DNA of 5,276 nt from Lachnospiraceae bacterium (GCA_017523185.1 JAFWXB010000150.1:1-5276), one strand, 5' to 3'. Positions 1-5,276 are shown, numbered from the stretch's first letter. The notes: generated by a model from the sequence alone, not told the origin. Numbers and translations: made by a program.

Positions 1-630
1 CATCGCTTAGATGAAATTGGTGTAAACGTACAATTAAATACACCAGTAACAAAAGAACTTTTAAAAACAGAATATTCTGATTATGAAGTTATTTGTGCTA
101 CTGGTGCAAAACCAAATATTATAGAAGCATTTACGAACTTTAAACAATGGGCAACAGCAGATGATATTTTAGCAGGAAAAGCATTCCCAAGTCGAAAAAT
201 TATAATTATTGGTGGTGGAAGTGTAGGCTGTGAACTCGCAGATTACTTAGCACCACTCTTAAATGACCGTTTTATTCGCAATCGTGATATTACCATTTTG
301 GAAATGGCACCAGAAATTATGATGACAGAATCAGGTGCAGGAAGAAGTCATTTAGTCCAAAGAATGATGGGTAAAGGAATCCATATTGAATGTCTTGCAA
401 AAGTAGTTTCTGTTACACAAGATACAATTACTTACGAACAAAATGGTAAAGAAATCTGTATTACAGATGCAGATACACTTGTATTTGCTACAGGATATCA
501 TATCGAAAGCACTATGGAAGATATGTTAAAAGAAGTAGGTGTAACTTATCATTTGATTGGAGATGGACATAAAGTCGGAAACATAAAAGATGCTATTTTT
601 GAAGGATATCAGGTTGGGAAAGAAATTTAA
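1..630 (+). CDS. NADH:flavin oxidoreductase (Old Yellow Enzyme / 2,4-dienoyl-CoA reductase type), C-terminal 209 residues
   Basis: The reading frame is open from base 1 to the TAA at 628-630, so the window holds only the C-terminal third of a protein whose family is usually about 640-670 residues. Visible residues form the FAD/NAD(P)H-binding half. There is an ATGAKP motif at 33-38. A Rossmann dinucleotide-binding loop, IIIIGGGSVGCELA, spans 67-80 and is followed by an acidic strand end (TILE, 98-101). A second ATG motif (FATGYH) lies at 162-167. The FAD-contacting LIGD with GNIKDAIFEGYQVG lies at 185-206 near the C-terminus. Family members carry an N-terminal FMN barrel and a 4Fe-4S cluster and reduce enoyl or enone substrates with NAD(P)H in the cytoplasm. 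Examples are FadH and the bile-acid enzymes BaiCD and BaiH. The substrate cannot be told from this part. The gene converges on the ATPase/TOPRIM cassette. An internal ATG at 298 is not a start, because the fold begins well before it. Confidence 0.9.
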   Translation, partial: HRLDEIGVNVQLNTPVTKELLKTEYSDYEVICATGAKPNIIEAFTNFKQWATADDILAGKAFPSRKIIIIGGGSVGCELADYLAPLLNDRFIRNRDITILEMAPEIMMTESGAGRSHLVQRMMGKGIHIECLAKVVSVTQDTITYEQNGKEICITDADTLVFATGYHIESTMEDMLKEVGVTYHLIGDGHKVGNIKDAIFEGYQVGKEI

Positions 631-640
631 CGAACGTGTA

Positions 641-673
641 TTTTAAAAAACACTTGGAATTTATATTTCCAAG
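641..673 (-). terminator. Hairpin with minus-strand U-tract, probable terminator of the ATPase/TOPRIM cassette
   Basis: A 7-bp perfect stem (CTTGGAA at 653-659, TTCCAAG at 667-673) encloses a 7-base loop. Read on the minus strand, the stem is followed by TGTTTTTT, a good intrinsic-terminator tail. Read on the plus strand, the tail is GGTTTGAACGTTTT, which is poorer. It therefore best serves minus-strand transcription arriving from the cassette that ends at 851. It may also help stop the plus-strand oxidoreductase gene ending at 630. No termination can be proved from sequence alone. Confidence 0.5.
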
Positions 674-698
674 GGTTTGAACGTTTTGAAAACTAACT

Positions 699-756
699 AA
701 TGCTTATTCTACGATAATGTGTCTTGTAATATACTATTGTGGAATAAGCATTTATT
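699..756 (+). terminator. Long stem-loop downstream of the oxidoreductase gene, probable plus-strand terminator
   Basis: The arms 701-716 and 735-750 pair over 16 positions, and A699-A700 with T751-T752 extend the stem. Two of the 16 pairs are G-U wobbles if the RNA is plus-strand. The same positions are A-C mismatches in a minus-strand RNA, so the structure is continuous only in plus-strand transcripts. It has an 18-base loop and is followed by TTTATT. It lies 70 bases after the oxidoreductase stop and fits that gene's terminator or 3'-end stabiliser, though the stem is AT-rich. Confidence 0.5.
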
Positions 757-850
757 AAATACATAATGAGTTTCTTTCTCCTCTTTAAGATTTATTTAAT
801 CTGAAGAATCATTATCTTATAACCATAAAATATTTTCCCCATATTCTCAT

Positions 851-1372
851 TTACTTACGAGAAAGATATTTATCAATTATAGCCATGATGTTACTAGTAT
901 TTGCTCGATAATCTTTAACAACCAATTTACTTTCATCTACAACATCAATCAATTTTTTTGCCTTAAACATTGCAGATTCGTTCTTTTTCTGACTATCATC
1001 AACCTTTTTTCCCAGATATACTCGTTCAATATCCTTACAAAACCATATAAAGTCATATCCATTTCCATCACAATATCGTTTAGCATTTACTAGAAACTCT
1101 GCATCTTCTGGTTTACTATCATAATCATCACAATCAAAACAAAATATTACTTTAGACTGATTCGTTTTATTTCCTACAGCATATTGAGAAATTAAACTTG
1201 AAATTTCTTTTTCTTTATTTTTATATTTTCCTTTTCCATCCATATATACAGGACTAAATTTAACCTGTGCCTGATTATATTGATAAAAACGGTCGAGAGT
1301 ATCCTTTATATAAATCCAATCCGATTTACATTTTTTATTTGTTTCAACCACAAAAATCAGTTGGAGCCCCAT
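851..1372 (-). CDS. Small TOPRIM-like / RloB-like protein, putative nuclease effector partner of the upstream ATPase
   Basis: This 173-residue soluble protein is not one I can assign to a named family. A hydrophobic strand ending in an acidic residue starts the protein (LIFVVET, E10). A second strand carries a dense acidic motif (VIFCFDCDDYD, with D80, D82 and D83), and later comes FIWFCKDIERVYLG (108-121). A glutamate after the first strand plus a DxD after a later strand is the metal-site layout of TOPRIM nucleases such as RloB, DUF4435/AriB and the OLD C-terminal domain. The W-x-C-x-D-I-E stretch resembles the place where RloB proteins have their ExW-type motif. The middle is lysine-rich (GKGKYKNKEKE, 46-56). 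The ATG is read from AGGAGG at 1380-1385 with 7-base spacing. It overlaps the ATPase stop by one base (TAATG), so the two are almost certainly translated together. By analogy it would be the toxic nuclease released or activated by the ATPase. Nuclease function is inferred, not shown. Confidence 0.6.
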   Translation of the reverse strand: MGLQLIFVVETNKKCKSDWIYIKDTLDRFYQYNQAQVKFSPVYMDGKGKYKNKEKEISSLISQYAVGNKTNQSKVIFCFDCDDYDSKPEDAEFLVNAKRYCDGNGYDFIWFCKDIERVYLGKKVDDSQKKNESAMFKAKKLIDVVDESKLVVKDYRANTSNIMAIIDKYLSRK

Positions 1373-2745
1373 TATTCTTCCTCCTCACTTAATCCAAAAA
1401 TCCCAATAAAATCAATGGAATCCACATTAAAAGGAGACCCCTCTATCATCCCGTTTCTATATAGTTTTGTAGGCGAATAATTTCCATTTGTTGTCCATGG
1501 ATATATACTTCCATCTATTGATAAAAAATCAATTGACTTTTTATGTTGTTTCAAAATATCCATTGGACCAACATTATGAGTCGTAAAACAGAGTTGCCCC
1601 TCTGCATATTCCATTAAATACTCTAATAATGCACATAGATAAACATCATGAAGATTAGAATCAAATTCATCAATAAAAACAATTCCACCTTGCACCATTT
1701 CCCTTAAATATGCGTACAACTTTATAAGTTTTTTTATTCCAGTACTTTCAAATTCTACAGATATTCTATACGAATCATATATCATTACTAAATTGCAGAT
1801 ATAGGCATTATGACTCTCTTTTCTATCTATTTCAATATCTTTCAAATCAGATTTAAAAATATGGATAAACTCATATAAATTCTTAACTGTAGTTTTAAAA
1901 TATTCATACATATCTTTATCCACTACATTTTCTGTAACATTTATCACATTCAACTGTTCTGCATCCATACCCAAAAAATGACTCAGTAATGAATCTATAT
2001 CTGTGTCACTATTTTCCATTTCATTCATATACTGTAATGTATTTTTAACAAAATATTCTCTATGGTCATCTGACTGGTCTAAATATACATGTAACTTTTT
2101 ACCAAATACAAACAACGCAACTAAACTACTAAAAACCCTGGTTCTATACGGTCTATTTTTATTCGCTTCTGAAATGAGAATCTTTTCATAAAATAATGCA
2201 CACATAGATGTATTTTCCAAAAGATTTACTGTTCTCTGCCAAATCATCTCAGAAAACATTTTATCCCCCTTTTCCCAAATAGTACGAACTTTACCTGCAA
2301 CCACTTCAAAAATAGTTTCCATTACATCAATTTTAGAAATGGCTCTTTTTGAAGAAAGCTGTTCATAAGAAATAATATATTTTCCTATTTTATTTTTTGA
2401 CAAAGTTAATTTATATCTAAAATAGATTAATGCGTCACCAAATTTCGCAATAAAATCTGCTTCAATAAATAGCTCCCCTAATCTTTTATTAATAATTGCA
2501 TCTAAATTCTTTTGTACAATAGGATTATTTAAATATCCTGAATTAATCAGAATATTTTTCAAAATATCTACAGAAGTTACAATTCCAGACTTACCAGAAC
2601 CATTCATACCATAAATTCCTTTAACATTGTATTCCTGTGTATCAATATTTTTCGAAATAATCTTTTTATAAAATGATAACGAAACTAACTTATCTAATGT
2701 TTTTATTCCTTTAACAGAATAGCTAACCAAAAAAATATCTTTCAT
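1372..2745 (-). CDS. AAA ATPase of the SMC/ABC-like OLD/AAA_15-AAA_21 group, putative phage-defence sensor
   Basis: The chosen start (ATG 2743-2745) gives 457 residues and has a perfect AAGGAGG at 2754-2760, 8 bases upstream. An in-frame ATG at 2778 has no ribosome binding site. Numbered from this start, the Walker A loop is GMNGSGKS (46-53). An ABC-like signature ESTGIKKL lies at 333-340, Walker B GIVFIDEFD at 354-362 (D359, E360) and the H-switch FTTHN at 387-391 (H390). About 280 mainly helical residues separate Walker A from the signature. This is too short for SMC arms but typical of AAA_15/AAA_21 ATPases, which dimerise head to tail around ATP. The SPTKLYRNG stretch near the C-terminus is also family-like. 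No membrane segment is seen. Related ATPases (PARIS AriA, AbiLi, OLD, Septu PtuA) sense phage proteins or DNA and control a nuclease partner. The immediate downstream TOPRIM-like gene supports the same role here. Defence function is inferred. Confidence 0.85.
   Translation of the reverse strand: MKDIFLVSYSVKGIKTLDKLVSLSFYKKIISKNIDTQEYNVKGIYGMNGSGKSGIVTSVDILKNILINSGYLNNPIVQKNLDAIINKRLGELFIEADFIAKFGDALIYFRYKLTLSKNKIGKYIISYEQLSSKRAISKIDVMETIFEVVAGKVRTIWEKGDKMFSEMIWQRTVNLLENTSMCALFYEKILISEANKNRPYRTRVFSSLVALFVFGKKLHVYLDQSDDHREYFVKNTLQYMNEMENSDTDIDSLLSHFLGMDAEQLNVINVTENVVDKDMYEYFKTTVKNLYEFIHIFKSDLKDIEIDRKESHNAYICNLVMIYDSYRISVEFESTGIKKLIKLYAYLREMVQGGIVFIDEFDSNLHDVYLCALLEYLMEYAEGQLCFTTHNVGPMDILKQHKKSIDFLSIDGSIYPWTTNGNYSPTKLYRNGMIEGSPFNVDSIDFIGIFGLSEEEE
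1380..1385 (-). promoter_or_regulatory. Ribosome binding site of the TOPRIM-like gene, embedded in the ATPase C-terminal codons
   Basis: AGGAGG lies 7 bases before the ATG at 1370-1372. It falls inside the codons GAG GAG GAA GAA that give the ATPase its four-glutamate tail just before TAA. The stop and the next start overlap as TAATG. The acidic tail may exist simply because the site has to be there. The arrangement implies translational coupling and a fixed ratio of the two proteins. Confidence 0.85.
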
Positions 2746-2782
2746 TGCTACATCCTCCTTAATGATACTATAACACATAGCA

Positions 2783-2819
2783 AAAGAAAAATAAATACAT
2801 TTTGTATTTATTTTTCTTT
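2783..2819. repeat. Perfect 17-bp inverted repeat abutting the cassette promoter, candidate operator
   Basis: The arms AAAGAAAAATAAATACA (2783-2799) and TGTATTTATTTTTCTTT (2803-2819) are exact reverse complements with a 3-base centre. The right arm ends one base before the TATAAT -10 box (2820-2825) of the predicted minus-strand promoter, so the palindrome covers the expected start of transcription near 2813. A variant half site, TGTATTTTTTCTT, recurs on the other side of the -10 at 2826-2838. The position suits a repressor operator. If transcription starts near 2813, the RNA would contain only about 11 bp of the stem, so a DNA-level role is more likely than an RNA hairpin. No regulator gene lies in the window. 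Confidence 0.7.
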
Positions 2820-2849
2820 ATTATATGTATTTTTTCTTACTTTTATCAT
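2820..2849 (-). promoter_or_regulatory. Predicted sigma-70-type promoter of the ATPase/TOPRIM cassette
   Basis: On the minus strand, a perfect TATAAT at 2820-2825 is preceded by an 18-base spacer and ATGATA (2844-2849, four of six matches to TTGACA). The predicted start near 2813 leaves a leader of about 68 bases before the ATPase ATG. It lies downstream of the rpsI terminator, so the cassette can be expressed independently of the ribosomal-protein operon. Confidence 0.55.
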
Positions 2850-2930
2850 AGAATTTCACAAATTAAAATATATATAATACATATTATTCCCTTAATTTTT
2901 TGTATGACCACAATTTTATTTTTAACATAA

Positions 2931-2965
2931 CAAAAAACCTCTCAAAACAAATGTCTTGAGAGGTT
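2931..2965 (-). terminator. Intrinsic terminator of the rplM-rpsI operon
   Basis: A perfect 10-bp stem (AACCTCTCAA at 2936-2945, TTGAGAGGTT at 2956-2965) has a 10-base loop. On the minus strand the last stem bases run into TTTTTTG. There is no U-tract in the plus direction. It lies about 50 bases after the rpsI stop and separates the housekeeping operon from the ATPase cassette. Confidence 0.9.
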
Positions 2966-3012
2966 GTAAAACGTCCTGAGTCGTATAAAATTGTATAATT
3001 TCGAACAAATTC

Positions 3013-3405
3013 CTAACGTTTTGAGAACTGTGGTGCACGTCTAGCTGCTTTAAGACCATATTTCTTACGTTCTTTCATACGTGGGTCACGTGTTAAGAAT
3101 CCGTTTGCTTTTAATACCGGTCTGTATTCTGCATCTACCTGAAGTAATGCACGAGCGATACCATGTCTGATAGCTCCAGCCTGTCCTGTATATCCACCAC
3201 CTTTAACGTTTACTAATACGTCAAATTTGTCAACATTTTCTGTTGCAACTAATGGCTGACGAACAACTACTTTTAATGTTTCCATTCCTAAATATTCGTC
3301 GATATCTCTTTTATTGATTGTAATTTTACCTGTTCCAGGTACTAAATATACTCTAGCAACAGATGATTTTCTTCTTCCAGTTCCGTAATACTTTGTAGTA
3401 GCCAC
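3013..3405 (-). CDS. rpsI: 30S ribosomal protein S9 (uS9)
   Basis: This is a full-length 130-residue S9, a protein of the small-subunit head whose C-terminal tail reaches the P-site tRNA. The N-terminal [14 protein letters not shown] (6-19), the family signature [20 protein letters not shown] (69-88), the basic [12 protein letters not shown] stretch (106-117) and the invariant C-terminal SKR are all present. The start is GTG (3403-3405), with AGGAGG at 3415-3420 and 9-base spacing. No ATG lies nearby in frame, and the family N-terminus begins here. It is the second gene of the rplM-rpsI operon, with only 17 bases between the genes. It is followed by the intrinsic terminator at 2931-2965. Confidence 0.98.
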   Translation of the reverse strand: MATTKYYGTGRRKSSVARVYLVPGTGKITINKRDIDEYLGMETLKVVVRQPLVATENVDKFDVLVNVKGGGYTGQAGAIRHGIARALLQVDAEYRPVLKANGFLTRDPRMKERKKYGLKAARRAPQFSKR

Positions 3406-3422
3406 TGTAATTTACCTCCTAA

Positions 3423-3851
3423 TTAAAATGTTAATGCTTCTGGTTTCTGAGCTGCGTGTTTGTGTTCAGGTCCAGCGTATACAAATAATTTTTTGTACAT
3501 TTCACGTCCTAAAGGTCCTTTTGGAAGCATACCTTTTACAGCAAATTCAATAACTCTTTCCGGGTGTTTAGCTAACATTTCTTTTAATGTAGTTTCTTTC
3601 ATTCCACCTACATAATCAGAGTGACGGTAGTAAATTTTCTGGTTTATTTTTTTACCTGTAACTTTGATTTTTTCAGCGTTTACTACGATTACATAGTCAC
3701 CTGTATCAATGTGTGGTGTAAAGATTGCTTTATTTTTTCCTCTTAATACTTTAGCGATTTCAGATGATAAACGTCCTAATGTCTTGCCTTCAGCGTCAAC
3801 TACATACCATTTTCTTTCGATTGTAGCAGGACTAGCCATAAATGTTTTCAT
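3423..3851 (-). CDS. rplM: 50S ribosomal protein L13 (uL13)
   Basis: This is a full-length 142-residue L13, an early-assembly 23S rRNA-binding protein of the large subunit. Typical blocks are MKTFMA at the N-terminus, [16 protein letters not shown] (13-28), [16 protein letters not shown] (44-59), RHSDYVGG (76-83), the [13 protein letters not shown] signature (106-118) and [15 protein letters not shown] near the end. The C-terminus is of the kind seen in Lachnospiraceae. The start at 3849-3851 is preferred because GGAGG lies at 3860-3864 with 8-base spacing and MKTF is the family N-terminus. The in-frame ATG at 3864-3866 overlaps the ribosome binding site itself and would add five unconserved residues. 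The gene is first in an operon with rpsI and is driven by the promoters at 4104-4132 and possibly 4193-4220. Confidence 0.98.
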   Translation of the reverse strand: MKTFMASPATIERKWYVVDAEGKTLGRLSSEIAKVLRGKNKAIFTPHIDTGDYVIVVNAEKIKVTGKKINQKIYYRHSDYVGGMKETTLKEMLAKHPERVIEFAVKGMLPKGPLGREMYKKLFVYAGPEHKHAAQKPEALTF

Positions 3852-3866
3852 TTGGTTTTCCTCCAT

Positions 3867-4097
3867 AATAAATATTCAAACTTACAATTTGAGTAATTCG
3901 GAATCTCGTATGTCCGGACGCTATCCCTCTTTTACCCTACTTCTAATGAAACAAAGCAACCGTTCTTCTATAATATTCTGCAATGTTCCATACTGTTCTC
4001 ACACATACAAGTATCTGTTCACTTGTATCTGTATTCATACCTACTATATAGTGAAATGTCTGCCGGGGCTATGGCCTACATTTTTGTACTCACATAC
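3867..4097 (-). promoter_or_regulatory. Long 5' leader of the rplM-rpsI mRNA, possible autoregulatory RNA
   Basis: The predicted start near 4097 leaves about 245 untranslated bases before rplM, far more than a ribosome binding site needs. Small stems are visible in the minus-strand RNA. One is AAATGT/ACATTT (4054-4059 with 4078-4083) with an inner GCC/GGC. A second is an 8-bp stem ATACAAGT/ACTTGTAT (4005-4012 with 4021-4028). A short TCAAA/TTTGA (3876-3880 with 3888-3892) lies just above the ribosome binding site. Leaders before rplM are known in Firmicutes (Rfam L13 leader), usually taken to be bound by the ribosomal protein. I cannot confirm a match to that family. No protein-coding gene is supported here. 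Confidence 0.45.
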
Positions 4098-4103
4098 TGT
4101 GAT

Positions 4104-4132
4104 ATTATAGTACACGAATCCGGCTGTGTCAA
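4104..4132 (-). promoter_or_regulatory. Perfect consensus sigma-70/SigA promoter of rplM-rpsI
   Basis: On the minus strand, TTGACA (4127-4132) is followed by a 17-base spacer and TATAAT (4104-4109). Both hexamers and the spacing are exact consensus. The predicted start is near 4097. Such strength suits a ribosomal-protein operon. Confidence 0.92.
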
Positions 4133-4192
4133 TCTTTTTTTCAGTACAGTTTTAAAAAAACAGTTTCCTTTTCCAAAAAATCTGCGTAAACT

Positions 4193-4220
4193 ATTATACT
4201 TTTGACAAAGTAACTGTCAC
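4193..4220 (-). promoter_or_regulatory. Second, upstream promoter for rplM-rpsI
   Basis: On the minus strand, GTGACA (4215-4220, five of six to consensus), a 16-base spacer and TATAAT (4193-4198, perfect) lie about 90 bases upstream of the main promoter. A transcript from here would run through the main promoter and have a leader of about 335 bases. It could alternatively be a minor site. The truA gene ends about 90 bases further upstream. Confidence 0.6.
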
Positions 4221-4310
4221 CTCTTAAACTAACAATTCCATAATTAATCGATTTTTCTTTGTCATTCCTATCATTTTCACAAATGAAAAACACTTACAAA
4301 ATTCAAAAAA

Positions 4311-5054
4311 TTACGATTTTTTATACTCAATTCCTATCATAGTAAGTCCATGTGCCGGTGCTGTTGGTCCGGCTACAGTTCTATCTGTTTTCTCTAAAAT
4401 TATAGGAATGTCTTCTGGTGCAATTTTTCCTGCTCCCACATCAATTAGTGTTCCTGCAATAATACGAACCATATTGTATAAAAATCCATTTCCTGTAACA
4501 CGAATTTTAATAATATTATCTTCTTTTTCCACAGTACAACGATAAATTGTGCGTATGGTTGTTTCTGCTTGTGTATTTACAGAACAAAAACTCTTAAAAT
4601 CATGCTCTCCTTCTAAAAATACAGCTGCTTTTTGCATAGCCTCTATATCTAAAGCATGATGATAAAAATACGTATCTAATCGTCTTGTCGGATTGCGAAA
4701 TTTTGTATTTAAAATACGATATTCATATGTTTTTTGACTTTTTCCTGCTCGTGGGTGAAAATTTGCATCTACCTCACAAGAATCCTGTACGACAATATCT
4801 TCCGGAAGTCGGGCATTTAATGCAAAACTGATTTTTTCAGCCGGAATACGTGAATCCGTATCAAATACACATACATTTCCAAGAGAATGTACACCTGCAT
4901 CAGTACGGCTTGCCCCTGTCACGACAATTCGTTCTTTCAATAAATCAGAAAGTGCTTCATTTAATTTTTGTTCAATTGTAACTGCATTTTTTTGTAATTG
5001 CCACCCACTATAATTTGTTCCATCATAAGCAACAATTAATTTTATTCGTTTCAC
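4311..5054 (-). CDS. truA: tRNA pseudouridine(38-40) synthase TruA
   Basis: TruA isomerises uridines 38-40 in the tRNA anticodon arm to pseudouridine in the cytoplasm. The 247-residue length is normal. Visible marks are the N-terminal AYDGTNYSGWQLQ (9-21), the catalytic ASRTDAGVHS (48-57, with D52 as the nucleophilic aspartate), KTYEYRI (108-114) with the conserved active-site tyrosine, GEHDFKSF (149-156), GNGFLYNMVRIIAGTL (188-203), and a C-terminal APAHGLTMIGIEY (232-244). The start is GTG (5052-5054), with AAGGA at 5064-5068 and 9-base spacing. The family N-terminus begins exactly here. It sits between a probable ecfT end and rplM, the usual order in clostridia. No convincing terminator follows it, so some read-through into rplM is likely. 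Confidence 0.97.
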   Translation of the reverse strand: MKRIKLIVAYDGTNYSGWQLQKNAVTIEQKLNEALSDLLKERIVVTGASRTDAGVHSLGNVCVFDTDSRIPAEKISFALNARLPEDIVVQDSCEVDANFHPRAGKSQKTYEYRILNTKFRNPTRRLDTYFYHHALDIEAMQKAAVFLEGEHDFKSFCSVNTQAETTIRTIYRCTVEKEDNIIKIRVTGNGFLYNMVRIIAGTLIDVGAGKIAPEDIPIILEKTDRTVAGPTAPAHGLTMIGIEYKKS

Positions 5055-5089
5055 GTTCTGTTTTCCTTTTTCTTATTGATTCCTAATAT

Positions 5090-5095
5090 ATTATA
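5090..5095 (-). promoter_or_regulatory. Possible -10 element for truA
   Basis: A perfect TATAAT on the minus strand sits about 35 bases before the truA GTG, immediately after the hairpin at 5098-5142. No -35 hexamer with more than two or three matches is visible at 16-18 bases upstream, and that place is occupied by the hairpin loop. If truA has its own promoter this is the best candidate. Otherwise it is transcribed by read-through. Confidence 0.3.
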
Positions 5096-5142
5096 AAAAT
5101 TCTCTATCTTAGTACTATTTATCATATTTAAGATAGAGAATT
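5094..5142 (-). terminator. Intrinsic terminator-like hairpin between the upstream gene and truA
   Basis: A perfect 14-bp stem (5098-5111 with 5129-5142, sequence AATTCTCTATCTTA and its complement) has a 17-base loop. On the minus strand the stem ends in TTTTTAT. It lies about 50 bases after the stop of the partial gene at 5193 and before truA. It probably ends or attenuates the upstream transcript. The low GC content of the stem lowers confidence in strong termination. Confidence 0.6.
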
Positions 5143-5192
5143 ACTTAGTGAAATACACCGAACTTATTAAAAAACTATTATCCAATACTCTG

Positions 5193-5276
5193 TTATTGTG
5201 GAAATGGCACAAAAATCCCTGCTACAATTACAACAACTAAAAATGCAATTAAAATCATATATGCCATTCTATCTTC
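5193..5276 (-). CDS. C-terminal fragment of a membrane protein, probably EcfT (energy-coupling factor transporter subunit)
   Basis: Twenty-seven codons run in frame from the window edge to TAA at 5193-5195. The residues are EDRMAYMILIAFLV, then a strongly hydrophobic run ending in VPFPQ. That is one transmembrane helix of about 20 residues with a very short C-terminal tail. In clostridia the gene directly before truA on this strand is usually ecfT, whose last element is such a helix after a charged cytoplasmic segment, so EcfT is the likely identity. It would be a membrane subunit of an ECF vitamin transporter, acting with EcfA ATPases and an S component. The assignment rests mostly on gene order. 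The ATG within the fragment could also start a tiny 24-residue peptide, but no ribosome binding site can be seen before it. Confidence 0.5.
   Translation of the reverse strand, partial: EDRMAYMILIAFLVVVIVAGIFVPFPQ

Noticed and set aside
632..684. GAACGT repeated directly on both sides of the 653-673 hairpin, considered as a target-site duplication
   Set aside because: It is only six bases, with no transposase or terminal inverted repeats between the copies. Chance is sufficient.
1280..1480. Plus-strand open frame of 66 codons across the ATPase/TOPRIM junction
   Set aside because: It is antisense to two well-supported genes, has no ribosome binding site and shows no recognisable protein features.
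2003..2191. Plus-strand open frame of 62 codons inside the ATPase gene
   Set aside because: It is antisense to a coding region and its hydrophobic composition is what the complement of AT-rich codons gives. No ribosome binding site is visible.
2746..2778. Upstream in-frame ATG giving the ATPase 11 extra residues
   Set aside because: No ribosome binding site precedes 2778, while the ATG at 2745 has AAGGAGG at ideal spacing. The extra codons contain that site.
753..2930. Retron, CRISPR or toxin-antitoxin organisation around the cassette
   Set aside because: There is no reverse transcriptase, no spaced direct repeats and no small antitoxin-like gene. The 186 bases upstream of the ATPase hold only the promoter and palindrome.
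3852..3866. Upstream in-frame ATG giving L13 five extra residues
   Set aside because: The codons overlap the GGAGG that serves the ATG at 3851, and MKTF is the conserved L13 N-terminus.
3709..4205. Two plus-strand open frames over the start and leader of rplM
   Set aside because: They are antisense to rplM and its promoter/leader region, with no ribosome binding site. The minus-strand promoters explain the stretch.
4274..4289. TTTTCA-CAAA-TGAAAA hairpin just after truA
   Set aside because: It is a 6-bp AT-rich stem without a following U-tract in the minus direction, too weak to call a terminator.

Overview
The window looks like a low-GC Firmicutes chromosome, most likely a clostridial gut-type organism of the Lachnospiraceae. 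The evidence is the style of the L13 and S9 proteins, the order ecfT(?)-truA-rplM-rpsI, strong AGGAGG ribosome binding sites, consensus vegetative promoters, and an anaerobe-type NADH:flavin oxidoreductase. The family-level placement is an inference from sequence style and was not tested by a search.

Layout, read along the minus strand from the right edge. The last 27 codons of a small membrane-ending protein, probably the transporter subunit EcfT, finish at 5193. A 14-bp stem terminator-like hairpin follows (5098-5142), then truA with a GTG start (4311-5054). The 459 bases between truA and rplM hold two promoters for the ribosomal-protein operon, one of them a perfect TTGACA-17-TATAAT, and a leader of about 245 bases with several small hairpins. 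rplM (3423-3851) and rpsI (3013-3405, GTG start) follow, 17 bases apart. The operon ends at a clear intrinsic terminator (2931-2965).

Downstream lies an AT-rich two-gene cassette on the same strand with its own promoter. It comprises a 457-residue SMC/ABC-type AAA ATPase (1372-2745) and a 173-residue protein with a small TOPRIM-like acidic pattern (851-1372), joined by a TAATG stop/start overlap. A perfect 17-bp inverted repeat directly abuts the -10 box of the cassette promoter, where a repressor operator would sit. An overcoming-lysogenization-defect-type ATPase paired with a TOPRIM partner is the architecture of several anti-phage systems (PARIS AriA/AriB, AbiL, OLD/Gabija-like). This pair is the best candidate here for a poorly described defence system.

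At the left edge, convergent on the plus strand, is the C-terminal 209 codons of an Old Yellow Enzyme-type NADH:flavin oxidoreductase (2,4-dienoyl-CoA reductase/BaiH-like). It is followed by two hairpins that probably terminate the two converging transcription units.
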